A stretch of DNA of 64,000 nt from Clostridiales bacterium (GCA_015055965.1 SVHG01000002.1:1-64000); one strand, 5' to 3'; shown: positions 8,742 through 18,037, counted from the first letter of the stretch. Program-made: numbers and translations. Notes: generated by a model from the letters alone, not told the origin.

Positions 8742-9221
8742 ATGGAAATTGTTTTAAAAACGCTATTGTATTCGTATCCGTCCTTTAATATTATTGTAGA
8801 AGGTCTTGAAAAACTTGCCGAATACAAGGCGATTACTTCATTTTCCAACTGTCACAAAACTCTTCAGCAGATGGAAAATATTATTAAAATTAACGATAGG
8901 AAGGCGCGAATAAGCGAGCTTAACTGCATTGTAGAAAGGCTTTTAAACAAGCTTACCGTAAAAGAGCGCATGCTTATTGAATATAAGTATTTTAAATATG
9001 AAATGCCACAGGGCTTTGATTATAGCTCTCGCGCATATTTTAGAGAACAAACTAAGACTTTTAAAAAGCTTTTAAAGCTGATGGAAAATAGGGGTTATGA
9101 TGAAGAGTGGTTTAAAAATAATTATTTTGATATTTACGTTTTAAGAAATAAATTTCAAAAGCTAAAAGCCGTTAACGAAAAGAGCTGTGTTACTAACAGT
9201 CGCAGGGACGTATGGCTTTAA
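8742..9221 (+). CDS. ArpU/sigma-like phage late regulator (putative)
   Basis: 159 residues from the ATG at 8742, picked because AGGGGG lies nine bases upstream; the in-frame ATG at 8706 has no ribosome site. The protein is helical and basic. Residues about 75-130 (LTVKERMLIEYKYF followed by a SSRAYFREQTKTFKKL helix) look like the sigma-region-4/ArpU type helix-turn-helix found in regulators just upstream of terminase genes in Firmicutes phages. Its position ahead of the terminase supports a role in late-gene transcription. It could alternatively be a small terminase, which is usually at this position. Nothing catalytic is visible. Confidence 0.5.
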   Translation: MEIVLKTLLYSYPSFNIIVEGLEKLAEYKAITSFSNCHKTLQQMENIIKINDRKARISELNCIVERLLNKLTVKERMLIEYKYFKYEMPQGFDYSSRAYFREQTKTFKKLLKLMENRGYDEEWFKNNYFDIYVLRNKFQKLKAVNEKSCVTNSRRDVWL

Positions 9222-9268
9222 AATATTCATTCGCTTTCTTAAATTTTGTTAATATGACGCTTTTAAGA

Positions 9269-10072
9269 TTAAAAATCGTCGTTATCACGCCAAGCTGCAA
9301 CCTTTGGTTCGTAAAGGTTTTTGGGGCGAAAGAGTAAATAAATAACGCTTATGCAGGTAACCGCAACGGCAATTATAATAACTATTTTCATAGTAGAGTC
9401 CAGCGCGGTTACCGATTGAACGTTAACTTCACTATCCGATTGAATAATTTCACTAGTTAAGCTATCCTCCGGGGTAGCTGTTTTTATGGGAATTTCATGA
9501 AGGGGTAGCTCAAAGGGGGCAAAGGCGCTTTTGCGTACGTAACCTATATAACCGTTGCAGTAAACGTAACAAAACTTTTCGTTATCAACGGTTAGCTCGC
9601 CGTAATAGGTAGCTTCCTCCCCTTGTGTTAAAACCGTTTTCGGGTATTTTTTATTGCTATCTGCAAATAAAATCTCGTCTGCGGTTATTTTTATGCCAAC
9701 CTGCGGGTATGGGTTAGTGGGTATACCATCGAAAATATGTAAATCGCAGGTTTTAATATAGCCCTCTCTTTGGGGAAGGGTGCTTTGCCCGTCCATATAA
9801 ATAACACGGGTTACGTCGTCCCCGATGTTTATCACCTTAACAAAATAAGTATAGGGCAAATAAAATTTAACCATAGTGCAGGCGCTATCAGAGTAAAACG
9901 GTGTGTTTTCATCAAGAACGCGCGCCCATTTGGTTTCGCTTGCAAAAGCCACGTTAAATTTTGTAAAAGTTGGGCTATAACGCGATAAACTGCTTGTTGG
10001 GGGGCTGATAAGCGCAAAAAATATTAAGTTTAAAATCAAAAAAAGTTTAATTAACCGTTGCAATGTTTTCAT
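9269..10072 (-). CDS. Antisense SH3b-domain membrane protein within the phage module
   Basis: 267 residues from the ATG at 10072, where a signal-peptide-like stretch (MKTLQRLIKLFLILNLIFFA) begins; a further upstream TTG at 10159 would overlap the terminase and lacks a ribosome site. Two SH3b-like segments lie at about 45-110 and 120-190, then a spacer, a TM helix (about 226-246) and a charged tail. This matches the C-terminal half of the 125-1819 protein. It is transcribed against the flanking virion genes, like a moron gene. TATAAT lies only six bases from the ATG and no ribosome site is seen, again suggesting a leaderless message. A 21-bp sequence inside the gene (9966-9986) is identical to 105-125 at the end of the other SH3 gene. 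Confidence 0.65.
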   Translation of the reverse strand: MKTLQRLIKLFLILNLIFFALISPPTSSLSRYSPTFTKFNVAFASETKWARVLDENTPFYSDSACTMVKFYLPYTYFVKVINIGDDVTRVIYMDGQSTLPQREGYIKTCDLHIFDGIPTNPYPQVGIKITADEILFADSNKKYPKTVLTQGEEATYYGELTVDNEKFCYVYCNGYIGYVRKSAFAPFELPLHEIPIKTATPEDSLTSEIIQSDSEVNVQSVTALDSTMKIVIIIAVAVTCISVIYLLFRPKNLYEPKVAAWRDNDDF

Positions 10073-10142
10073 ACCGCAATTATAACAAATAGTTTTTAAT
10101 AAATAAGGTCGAAAAAGGTCGGCTTTAAGGAAGGTTTGTCTT

Positions 10143-11558
10143 ATGGAAGAAATAATCAAAAAACTGCTTGCAATAGAAAAAGAGCAGGAAAAAAGAAAAT
10201 CCCCGTTAAACTCTTATAATAGTGGGGAAAAGGTGCACCTTAAGCAAATGGAATTTCATAAGTGCAAAAAAAATAACAGATGGGTTTTCGGTGGTAACAG
10301 AAGCGGTAAAACAGAGTGCGGCGCGGTAGAAAGTATTTGGCTTGCAAGGGGAATACATCCATACCGCGAAAACAGGAAAAACGTCTTTGGTTGGGTTGTT
10401 TCATTGTCGCAACAGGTCCAGCGTGACGTTGCTCAAAAAAAGATATTGCATTATCTTAGTAAAAGCGATATAGTTGATATCGTTATGCTCTCAGGAAGAA
10501 AGGATAGCCCGGAAAACGGGGTAATAGACCAGCTTACCGTAAGAAACGAGCTGGGCGGAACTTCGGTTATCGGTTTTAAAAGTTGCGATCAGGGCAGAGA
10601 AAAGTTTCAGGGCGCGTCACTTGATTTCGTCTGGTTTGACGAAGAACCGCCAAAGGATATTTACGACGAGTGCCAAATGCGACTTTTAGATAAATCGGGA
10701 ACTATGTTCGGCACTATGACGCCACTTAAGGGGCTAACCTTTATCTATGATGAAATTTACATGAATTGCAATCATTCCAAGGAGGTTTGGTTTGAGTTTA
10801 TGGAGTGGGGAGATAATCCCTATCTTAACCCCAAGGAAGTGCAAAGGCTTACGGATACCTTGTCTAAGGATTTGTTGGATTCAAGGCGCTACGGCAGGTT
10901 TAAAGCGGGTAGTGGCGCGGTATATCCGGAATTTGATCAAAGCGTGCACGTTTTAAAAGAGCCATTTCCCATTCCATACGACTGGCAGGACGAATTATCT
11001 ATTGACCCGGGACTTAATAATCCGTTATCCTGCCATTTTTACGCGGTAGATTACGACGGGAATATTTTCGTTGTTGCAGAGCATTACGAAGCGGAAAAAA
11101 CTGTTGACTACCACGCTAAAAAAATCAAAGAAATAGCCGAGCGGTTAAACTGGCATACCCGTTCGGACGGGCGTTTATCAGCCCTTATAGACAGTGCCGC
11201 AAACCAAAAAACACTTGCATCATCCAAGAGCGTAACGCAGTTGTTTTTTGAGCACGGTATTGCTTGTAACCCCAACGTCAATAAAGACAAATTTACCGGT
11301 ATTGCCAGAGTAAAAGAATATTTTGCCGGTAATAAAATATATATATTCCCCTGCTGTGAAAATCTTATTAGAGAGATTAAATCTTACAGATGGGGGGAAG
11401 GTGATATCCCCGTAAAAAAAGACGATCACGCACTAGACGAGCTTCGCTATTATATAATGAGTAGACCGCATAAAAGTGCGCCTATAGCACCGTTAACCGC
11501 TATTCAAAAGGATAAAGAGAGGCTTATCAGGCGACTTAAAACCAAAGGGGGAAATTAA
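10143..11558 (+). CDS. terL: Phage terminase large subunit
   Basis: 471 residues; AAGGAAGG precedes the ATG at 10143. The N-terminal ATPase has Walker A GGNRSGKT (50-57), Walker B DFVWFDEE (161-168) and the coupling motif GTMTP (190-194). The RNase H-like nuclease has acidic residues in SIDPG (Asp288), ALID (Asp350) and KDDHALDE (Asp427/428/432). All key residues are present, so the packaging motor appears intact. It would dock on the portal encoded three genes downstream and cut/pump DNA into the procapsid. Short overlaps link it to the next genes as one operon. No disruption is visible. Confidence 0.93.
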   Translation: MEEIIKKLLAIEKEQEKRKSPLNSYNSGEKVHLKQMEFHKCKKNNRWVFGGNRSGKTECGAVESIWLARGIHPYRENRKNVFGWVVSLSQQVQRDVAQKKILHYLSKSDIVDIVMLSGRKDSPENGVIDQLTVRNELGGTSVIGFKSCDQGREKFQGASLDFVWFDEEPPKDIYDECQMRLLDKSGTMFGTMTPLKGLTFIYDEIYMNCNHSKEVWFEFMEWGDNPYLNPKEVQRLTDTLSKDLLDSRRYGRFKAGSGAVYPEFDQSVHVLKEPFPIPYDWQDELSIDPGLNNPLSCHFYAVDYDGNIFVVAEHYEAEKTVDYHAKKIKEIAERLNWHTRSDGRLSALIDSAANQKTLASSKSVTQLFFEHGIACNPNVNKDKFTGIARVKEYFAGNKIYIFPCCENLIREIKSYRWGEGDIPVKKDDHALDELRYYIMSRPHKSAPIAPLTAIQKDKERLIRRLKTKGGN

Positions 11559-11561
11559 CGT

Positions 11562-11858
11562 TTGGAGCGTGACAAAATATATGATAAAATTCAAAAAGCG
11601 CTGCTTAAGCGCGCGTTAGGCTACGATTCGAGTGAAACCGTTGAAGAATACGCAAAAGATGGGGAAGATATGACTATCGTGCGTAAAAAGGTAACGAAGA
11701 AAAACGTTCCGCCCGATATCACCGCCGTAAAGATGCTTCTTGAAAATATGCGCGGTAACGACTGCGACTTAAGCGAACTTTCCGCTAAAGAGCTAGAAGC
11801 TGAAAAATTGCGTTTGCTTGCGCTTTTAAAGGAGAAATGCAAAATTGAAAATAGTTAA
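11562..11858 (+). CDS. Small acidic phage-module protein (possible small-terminase-like)
   Basis: 98 residues, starting at TTG 11562 with AGGGGG ten bases upstream. Helical ends frame a short basic segment (VRKKVTKKNVPPD, about 41-53) followed by ITAVKMLLE. Proteins of this type sit beside terminase genes in Firmicutes prophages and are sometimes annotated as small terminase. It begins four bases after terL and overlaps the next gene by 14 bases. Assignment as TerS is weak because TerS normally precedes TerL. Confidence 0.5.
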   Translation: MERDKIYDKIQKALLKRALGYDSSETVEEYAKDGEDMTIVRKKVTKKNVPPDITAVKMLLENMRGNDCDLSELSAKELEAEKLRLLALLKEKCKIENS

Positions 11859-12057
11859 AGATAATCTTCAAATAGTGTGCGACGTAAAGGGGTGCGATAA
11901 TATTGCAACCTATAAGCTTATTCTAGACGTAGGCGGTTACGAGAGTATGCGTATTTGCGAAAAATGCCTTAAAAGCTTTTACAAAGAAGCTTCTAAAAAA
12001 CTAGGGGGTAAGGGAATTAACGGTGAAGGAATTAAGAAAGAAAAAAACAAAAAATAA
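11845..12057 (+). CDS. Small zinc-ribbon protein
   Basis: 70 residues from a TTG at 11845, with AAAGGAG ten bases upstream. Two Cys pairs (CDVKGC at 12-17 and CEKC at 38-41) suggest one bound zinc, followed by a Lys/Gly-rich tail. It overlaps both neighbours (14 bases upstream, 35 downstream), which indicates translational coupling. Role unknown; possibly a nucleic-acid-binding accessory of packaging. Confidence 0.6.
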   Translation: MKIVKDNLQIVCDVKGCDNIATYKLILDVGGYESMRICEKCLKSFYKEASKKLGGKGINGEGIKKEKNKK

Positions 12058-13894
12058 TGAATTTTACGAATCACTTGCCGCCGAAATTACAGCCGATTTT
12101 GAAAGGCGTCGTCAAGAGCGTAAGCATCTTGAACAGCAATGGACTCTAAACATGAATTACCTAATGGGTAATCAGTACGCAGAAATTTCACCTACGGGGG
12201 AAATTGAAGAAAGAGAAAGCGAATATTTGTGGCAAGGCAGGAACGTTTACAACCATATTGCGCCCATTTTTGAAACTAGGGTTGCAAAGCTTTCTAGGGT
12301 GCGCCCCATTATGTCCGTTAGAGCGCAAGGGGATGACGAGGGGGATTTAAAGAGCGCTAAAATTGCAACCGTGCTATTAAATTCTACCTTTTCCCGCTTA
12401 GACGTTAGCGACGTAATTTATAAAGCAACGCTGTGGAGCGAAACCTTGGGAACGGCCTTTTATAAGGTTATGTGGAACAATGAAGGAGGCAGAAAGGTTG
12501 GGGAAGTCGAAGGATCTTCAGTTTATGAAGGCGATATTAGCGTTATTCCCATTTCACCCTTCGATATCTTTCCAGACAGTCTTTTTCATGAAGAAATAAG
12601 CGATCAAAGAAGCTTAATCCACGCCCACGCAATGCCCGTTGATAAAGTGCGCGAAATATACGGTAAGGAGCTTATAGGCAGGGATATTAACGTTTTTACC
12701 CTTGCGGAAGCATCACGCAGTAGCGCTGTTAGTGGGTTAAAAAGGTTAACCGGCGGTATCGTTCACGATAACGTTTTAGTTATAGAAAGATACGAAGCGC
12801 CTTGCGAAAAATTTCCTAACGGAAGGGTGGTTACCGTTGCCGAAGGGGAGATTTTAGCCATTGGCGAATTGCCCTATATTAACGGCGAAGAGGGTAGAAG
12901 AATTTTACCCTTTATTAGGCAGGTTTCAATAAATCAGGCAGGTTGCTTTTTTGGTGTTAGCGTAATAGAAAGGGTTATACCCCTTCAACGCGCTTATAAC
13001 GCCGTAAAAAACAGAAAGCAGGAATATTTAAACCGTTTAAGCATGGGGGTAGTTACCGTTGAAGACGGCTCTGTTGATACCGACGCTTTATTGGAAGACG
13101 GACTATCGCCCGGCAAGGTATTGGTATACCGCCAAGGCTCAACCCCGCCCAAGTTTATGGCAAACTCTAGCGTTCCGCCCGATTTTAGTTATGAAGAAAG
13201 CAGGCTAGAGCAGGAGTTCGTTAACGTAAGCGGTGTAAGTGAGTTTTCGCGTAATTCAAGCACTATATCACACAATATGAGTGGTGTTGCGCTAGAGCTT
13301 TTAGTAGAGCAGGATGAAACGCGACTGGTTACTTCAGCAGAAAATATTCGCAGGGCAGTACGGCTTATAGGTAAACAGATTATAAGACTGTTTAAGCAGT
13401 TCGTTACGGTAACAAGAATGATGCGAGTTGCAGGTAGGTCAAATTCCGTTGAATTATACTATTTTAATTCTAACGACCTATCTAGTGACGACGTGGTTTT
13501 TGATACCGAAAACGAGTTAAGCTATACGCCGGCTCAAAAGAAAAGCTTAATTTACGATATGTTATCTGCAGGGCTTTTAAGTGATGAAAACGGCAATATG
13601 AGTCAACGCACTAAGGCAAAGGTGCTTGATTTACTTGGCTTTGGAGCTTTATCCGGCGCGCAAGATATAACTAATTTGCACGTAGAAAAGGCACAAAGAG
13701 AAAACCTTTCAATGCTTTCAGAGGATAAAGAGGTAGAGGATTTCGACGACCATAATCTTCATATAACAGAGCACACCAGAGCGCTTTTAACAGAGGATTT
13801 TTCAAATAATTTAAAGGCAAAACAAAGAATAGTAAAACACTTAAAATCGCACCGCGCTTTTATTTTAGGTGAAATAGCAAAAGTGGCGGAATAA
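12023..13894 (+). CDS. Phage portal protein
   Basis: 623 residues from GTG 12023 (AAGGGA eight bases upstream). The N-terminal region carries the usual FERRRQERKHLEQQW...NYLMGNQY layout with a Trp-rich RNVYNHIAPIFETRVAKLS segment, and the middle has the VIERVIPLQRAYNAVKNRKQ helix typical of portal stems. Length and position between terminase and scaffold/capsid fit a dodecameric portal of the P22-like or podoviral-size class. It is the DNA entry vertex that binds TerL. The last 100 residues are acidic and helical, perhaps a barrel or crown. No frame disruption. Confidence 0.85.
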   Translation: MKELRKKKTKNNEFYESLAAEITADFERRRQERKHLEQQWTLNMNYLMGNQYAEISPTGEIEERESEYLWQGRNVYNHIAPIFETRVAKLSRVRPIMSVRAQGDDEGDLKSAKIATVLLNSTFSRLDVSDVIYKATLWSETLGTAFYKVMWNNEGGRKVGEVEGSSVYEGDISVIPISPFDIFPDSLFHEEISDQRSLIHAHAMPVDKVREIYGKELIGRDINVFTLAEASRSSAVSGLKRLTGGIVHDNVLVIERYEAPCEKFPNGRVVTVAEGEILAIGELPYINGEEGRRILPFIRQVSINQAGCFFGVSVIERVIPLQRAYNAVKNRKQEYLNRLSMGVVTVEDGSVDTDALLEDGLSPGKVLVYRQGSTPPKFMANSSVPPDFSYEESRLEQEFVNVSGVSEFSRNSSTISHNMSGVALELLVEQDETRLVTSAENIRRAVRLIGKQIIRLFKQFVTVTRMMRVAGRSNSVELYYFNSNDLSSDDVVFDTENELSYTPAQKKSLIYDMLSAGLLSDENGNMSQRTKAKVLDLLGFGALSGAQDITNLHVEKAQRENLSMLSEDKEVEDFDDHNLHITEHTRALLTEDFSNNLKAKQRIVKHLKSHRAFILGEIAKVAE

Positions 13895-13925
13895 GTCGAT
13901 TAACTAACAATATAAGGAGAAAAAT

Positions 13926-14723
13926 ATGAGTAAAAACAGCAATAATCTTTGCTCTTCACCGCAGGATACGGGTGGTATGGCAAAGCTAAATATTAACGAA
14001 GAACAATCCCAAGTAAAGGAGCTTAACGAACTTGAAAAAAGTAATTCGGCTAAGCAAGATGAAATGGACTCTTATGGTAAATTTAATAGCGCTGAGGCTT
14101 TGCTTAAGGCGTATAACGGTCTTGAGGCTGAGTTTACGAAACGCAGTCAAGAATTAAAGAGATTGGAAAGGGAGCTGGCGGAGCTTAAGGCAGAAGAAAC
14201 GGAGGGCGACAAAGCCGAGGTTAACGCGGTTACGTCCGAGCTTGCAGATGATGAAACAGGGATTGCAAAGGGGGAACAACCCGATAAAGCCGTCTCTGCC
14301 GAAGAAGTCTACGGTGAAGAAGATGTTAGCGAAGCGGTTGCGCGCTTTTTAAGCAAGAACCCCGGCGCTAGCAAGTACGCAGAGGAAATTGCGTTAAAAA
14401 CCTCTGAAAGAAGGGAATTAGATAACGGCTTTTTAGAAAGGGCGTATATTGCCGTATTAGAAGAGATAATTACCAAAGAGCGCAACAAAATAAACGACGA
14501 TTTTATTTACACACGCGCAGCGGAATCTTCTACCGTAAAGGAAAAAATAATTCGCGATTATTTAAAGGAAGTAATGAACTCACGCGGGGCAAAACTGCTT
14601 TCTTACAGCGGGGAAAGCGGGCAATCGGTAGTTATGCCACCTAAAAAGCCCCTATCTATAACCGAAGCAGGCGAGCTTGCAACGGAGGTTTTAAAAAAGG
14701 GCGTAAGCAACAAATATAACTAA
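13926..14723 (+). CDS. Capsid scaffolding protein (probable)
   Basis: 265 residues, AAGGAG before the ATG. Highly charged, Glu/Lys-rich, with a predicted coiled coil around 60-95 (KAYNGLEAEFTKRSQELKRLERELAELK), an acidic linker, and a C-terminal basic segment. Sequence is low complexity with no enzymatic motif. Scaffolds lie between portal and major capsid genes, as here, and their basic C-termini bind coat protein. A preceding 12-base tag GTCGATTAACTA (13895-13906) directly follows the portal stop codon. Confidence 0.7.
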   Translation: MSKNSNNLCSSPQDTGGMAKLNINEEQSQVKELNELEKSNSAKQDEMDSYGKFNSAEALLKAYNGLEAEFTKRSQELKRLERELAELKAEETEGDKAEVNAVTSELADDETGIAKGEQPDKAVSAEEVYGEEDVSEAVARFLSKNPGASKYAEEIALKTSERRELDNGFLERAYIAVLEEIITKERNKINDDFIYTRAAESSTVKEKIIRDYLKEVMNSRGAKLLSYSGESGQSVVMPPKKPLSITEAGELATEVLKKGVSNKYN

Positions 14724-14793
14724 CGCCTAAAATTTTGCTTAACGCACGGCAAAAAAAATAAAGGTGCGTAAAACACGTGATAAGGAGAAAAAT

Positions 14794-15966
14794 ATGGTAA
14801 CAATGACCAGCGCAGACAACGCGCTTAAATCACTATATCTCGGCGTAGTATCCGAGCAATTAAACACGGGTGTTAACCCCTTGCTTGCAAAGATCAAGCA
14901 AACCACCCAAGACGTATGGGGTAAAGAAATTAGAAGAGTTGCACAGTACGGCATTAACGGCGGTATTGGCGCGGGCACAGAGGACGGCGAGCTACCCGCA
15001 GCGGCAGGCAATAACTACGATCAGTTCGTGTTAACCTTAAAGAATCTTTACGGCACTATTGAAATTTCAGATAAGGCGGTGCGCGCATCAGAAAATAGCG
15101 TTGGCGCTTTTGTGAATTTATTAAACGCTGAAATGGAAGGTCTTTTAAAGGCGTCCTCATTCAACTTTGGCAGAATGCTATTTGGCGACGGTAACGGCAC
15201 TTTAGCAACCGTAAGCGCTATTAGCGATAACACCGTAACGGTAGATAGCGTTAAGAATATCGTTGAAGGCATGGTAGTAGATTTCGTAACCGCAGCCGGC
15301 TCTGCAATTTCTAACGCGACTGCAAGAAGAGTAGTTTACGTAGACAGAGCGAATAAGCAAATTAAGGTAAGCGGAGCTGCATTAACAACCGCGCAAGTTC
15401 CCGTAGGATCTATTATTACCGTACAAAACTCATACGGTAAAGAAATCACCGGCTTAAAGGCAATCTTTAAAGATAGCGGTAGCATTTACGGCTTAGACAG
15501 GGCAACCCATAAATGGCTTATCCCCTATATGAAGGATAACGTGGGCGAAATTTCAGAAACTGCAATTCAAACCGCAATCGACGAGCTTGAAGAAAACACC
15601 GGCAGTAAGGTAAACTTTATCGTATGCTCCTCAGGGGTAAAAAGAGCGTACCAAAAGCATCTTGCAACCTATAAGAGAAATATTGACGTTATGGAGCTTA
15701 ACGGTGGTTACAAGGCGCTTTCATACAACGGCATTCCCGTTATTTCAGATAGATTCTGCCCCGAAGGAACTATGTATTTATTAAATACTGACGACTTCAT
15801 TCTACATCAGCTATGCGACTGGAAGTGGTTAGAGGGCGAAGACGGCAGAGTATTAAAGCAGGTGGCAAACAAGCCCGTATATTCTGCAACCTTAGTAAAA
15901 TACGCTGATTTAGTATGCACCAGACCTTGCGGACAGGCTATGCTTTCAGGTATTACCGAAGCTTAA
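14794..15966 (+). CDS. Major capsid protein
   Basis: 390 residues from the ATG at 14794 (AAGGAG seven bases upstream); the in-frame ATG at 14764 lacks a site. Sequence resembles HK97-fold coat proteins of Firmicutes phages: an N-terminal helix reaching LNTGVNPLLAKIKQTT, a loop with GINGGIGAGTEDGELP, then an IEISDKAVRASE spine and FNFGRMLFGDGNGT. An inserted beta domain seems to lie at about 135-215 (TVDSVKNIVEGM...VPVGSIITVQNS). The C-terminal region TGSKVNFIVCSSGVKRAYQ and GIPVISDRFCPEGTMYLLN is typical of the A/P-domain core. It follows the scaffold and precedes the head-tail adaptor. Confidence rests on order and pattern. Confidence 0.8.
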   Translation: MVTMTSADNALKSLYLGVVSEQLNTGVNPLLAKIKQTTQDVWGKEIRRVAQYGINGGIGAGTEDGELPAAAGNNYDQFVLTLKNLYGTIEISDKAVRASENSVGAFVNLLNAEMEGLLKASSFNFGRMLFGDGNGTLATVSAISDNTVTVDSVKNIVEGMVVDFVTAAGSAISNATARRVVYVDRANKQIKVSGAALTTAQVPVGSIITVQNSYGKEITGLKAIFKDSGSIYGLDRATHKWLIPYMKDNVGEISETAIQTAIDELEENTGSKVNFIVCSSGVKRAYQKHLATYKRNIDVMELNGGYKALSYNGIPVISDRFCPEGTMYLLNTDDFILHQLCDWKWLEGEDGRVLKQVANKPVYSATLVKYADLVCTRPCGQAMLSGITEA

Positions 15967-15992
15967 AATAAAATGGCTTAGCCATAATAACT

Positions 15993-16026
15993 ATGCGCGC
16001 CTGCACTTTTGCGAGCGCGTATTTTT
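15993..16026 (+). terminator. Hairpin with T run between capsid and adaptor genes (attenuator)
   Basis: ATGCGCGC (15993-16000) pairs with GCGCGTAT (16015-16022), followed by TTTTTA-rich sequence. It sits just after the capsid stop codon and may lower read-through to downstream tail genes, keeping coat protein in excess. A further small palindrome ATGGCT-T-AGCCAT lies at 15973-15985. Confidence 0.5.
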
Positions 16027-16040
16027 ATAGGAGAATAAAA

Positions 16041-16604
16041 ATGAAAGTAAAAGAAATTTTAAAAATGAGCGCAGAAATGGCAGGCGAAGCGCAAACTGCT
16101 TTATATTTTGAACGAAAGGGGGTAGACGATCTTGCCCTTTGCGAAGAGAACGCCCACCTTTTGTTAAGGTGTTATAACCTTATAACGGAAGAGCTTGCCT
16201 TGGAATATTTACCGCTAAAAAAGGAAGAAATTTTAACGGCAAAAGAGGGTAAGATTGAATTTTCACGCTTTACTTTTAAGCCCTTGCGTATTTTAGGGGT
16301 ATACACTAAAAATGGGCAAAAAGCCCCCTATAGGCTCGTTAACGACTATTTGGAACTGCCAAACGGCGAGTTTAAAGTGGAATATAATTACCGTGTAGAG
16401 CCTTCTGATGAAGATGATGAAGTGCTTTATAACGATACCGTAATAGGTGCGTATGCCTTAGCTTACGGCATACTTTCACAGTACCTTTTAGAAAAGGGAA
16501 GAGTAAGTGAAAGTAATATTTATCAAGAAAAATATTTAAGCGCAATCAAGGCAAGAATTGCAGAAAAAAGGAAGCTAAAATTAACCGCAAGGAGATGGAT
16601 TTAA
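16041..16604 (+). CDS. Head-tail adaptor-like protein (probable)
   Basis: 187 residues from ATG 16041 (TAGGAG upstream). The first half is helical (VKEILKMSAEMAGE...HLLLRCYNLITEELALEYLPLK), the middle is beta, and the C-terminus is helical (VIGAYALAYGILSQYLLEKGRVSESNIYQEKY), ending in basic residues. This helix-beta-helix plan, its length and position right after the coat gene match ring-forming adaptors such as gp4/gp15-type proteins. Its stop overlaps the next start (TAATG). Identity is inferred from position and pattern. Confidence 0.6.
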   Translation: MKVKEILKMSAEMAGEAQTALYFERKGVDDLALCEENAHLLLRCYNLITEELALEYLPLKKEEILTAKEGKIEFSRFTFKPLRILGVYTKNGQKAPYRLVNDYLELPNGEFKVEYNYRVEPSDEDDEVLYNDTVIGAYALAYGILSQYLLEKGRVSESNIYQEKYLSAIKARIAEKRKLKLTARRWI

Positions 16605-18037
16605 TGTATTATTCAAAAAAAATATCAAGGGGCGCAAGAGTTAGAAGTAGGGTTTACGTGAACGACTTTTCAAAGGGAATAGTTGCTTCGCAAGATAAAA
16701 AGCACCTTCCACTTTCTTATGCCTTCCGTTCATATAATACTGCCTTTAAAGGTGGCTCGCTTAAGGGTGGATTTGGTATAAAAAAGGCTACCTTTGATGG
16801 TGGTGTTTTAGCAGATTTTGCGGTTGAAGGCGTTTTACCAAAAAAGCTTTATTACTATAAAAGATACGACGAAGAAATTAGCGCGTATCTTGACTGTTTG
16901 CTTATATATGCAAGCGATAACAATTTTTATAAAATGGTGCTTGGCATAGACGAGGGGTTTTCGTTAGTTAGCGGTTTAGCCTTTGAAAAAGAGCCAAGCG
17001 CGGTCACTTATAACTATAACGGCAAGGACGTAATTATATTTTCCGTTGGTAATTTATCTAAGGTTTACGATGGGGAAACGGTTACCTTTGTAGAGGACGC
17101 GCCGGGCATAACTTCAAGCTGTATTCATAGCGAAAGGCTATTTGCAACCGAGGGCGGGGATAAAACTACGCTATGGTTTTCTGATGATTTTAACCCGCTT
17201 AACTGGAACGTTTCTCTTGAAGACGCAGGCTATATTGACTTGCGTGACGGTAGGGGGAGTCTTTTAAAGGTAATTTCATTTGACGGCTATTTATACGTTT
17301 TTAGAAATTACGGTATTTCGCGCATTACTGCATACGGCGATCAAGCGGGCTTTTCTGTAGACGGCATAACGGCTTCTGCAAGCAGAATTATTCCCGAAAG
17401 CATTTGCGTTTGTAGCGATAGAATTATATATCTTGCCGAAGATGGATTTTATAGCTTTTCAGGCGGAACGCCAACGCGTATAATGGGTAAATTAGACGGG
17501 CTTAATATTAACGCCAAAAAGGGAGCAAGGGCACACTATTACCGCGGTAATTATTACTGCGTTTTAACCTTAAAGGATGAAAACGGCGTTGAATTTCAAG
17601 CGCTAATTTGCTACTTGGTTAAGGACGGGCAGTTTACTGTTAGCAAGAACTTAAACGTTGTGGATTTTACAGTTATGGAGGCGGAAAAAGAGCTAAAGCT
17701 ATTGTTTATATGTGGCGATAACAGCGCTATAGGCGAGCTTTCTGAAAAAAGTGAGTATTTTTCTAGGGGAATAACCAAAAGCTGGGAAAGCGGGGAAAGC
17801 GACTTTGGAATTAGTAAAGAAAAAACCTTAACCAAGCTTTTTATAAATAGCGAAGCCCCCGTTAAGGTTAGGGTGAAAAGCGAAATTGGAGCGCGAACCT
17901 TAAACTTTATGGGGAGTAAAAAAATGCAAATGATTCCCGTTGGTTTAAGGGGAGAATACTATTCCTTTTTAATAGAATGCGACACCCCTGAATGCTCTGT
18001 TTCATACTTAGGCGCAGAGGTGGAATATGACGGATAG
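16604..18037 (+). CDS. Beta-propeller tail nozzle/hub-like protein
   Basis: 477 residues from ATG 16604; AAGGAGA eight bases upstream favours this over the ATG at 16595, which would overlap its own site. The protein is almost all beta with repeated blade-like units, for example SERLFATEGGDKTTLWFSDD and FDGYLYVFRNYGISRITAYG, fitting the propeller of podoviral tail nozzle/hub proteins (P22 gp10 or T7 gp12 class). Neighbouring adaptor and stop-start coupling support assembly at the portal vertex. No sheath or long tape-measure gene is nearby, consistent with a short-tailed design. Specific family assignment is inference. Confidence 0.6.
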   Translation: MYYSKKISRGARVRSRVYVNDFSKGIVASQDKKHLPLSYAFRSYNTAFKGGSLKGGFGIKKATFDGGVLADFAVEGVLPKKLYYYKRYDEEISAYLDCLLIYASDNNFYKMVLGIDEGFSLVSGLAFEKEPSAVTYNYNGKDVIIFSVGNLSKVYDGETVTFVEDAPGITSSCIHSERLFATEGGDKTTLWFSDDFNPLNWNVSLEDAGYIDLRDGRGSLLKVISFDGYLYVFRNYGISRITAYGDQAGFSVDGITASASRIIPESICVCSDRIIYLAEDGFYSFSGGTPTRIMGKLDGLNINAKKGARAHYYRGNYYCVLTLKDENGVEFQALICYLVKDGQFTVSKNLNVVDFTVMEAEKELKLLFICGDNSAIGELSEKSEYFSRGITKSWESGESDFGISKEKTLTKLFINSEAPVKVRVKSEIGARTLNFMGSKKMQMIPVGLRGEYYSFLIECDTPECSVSYLGAEVEYDG

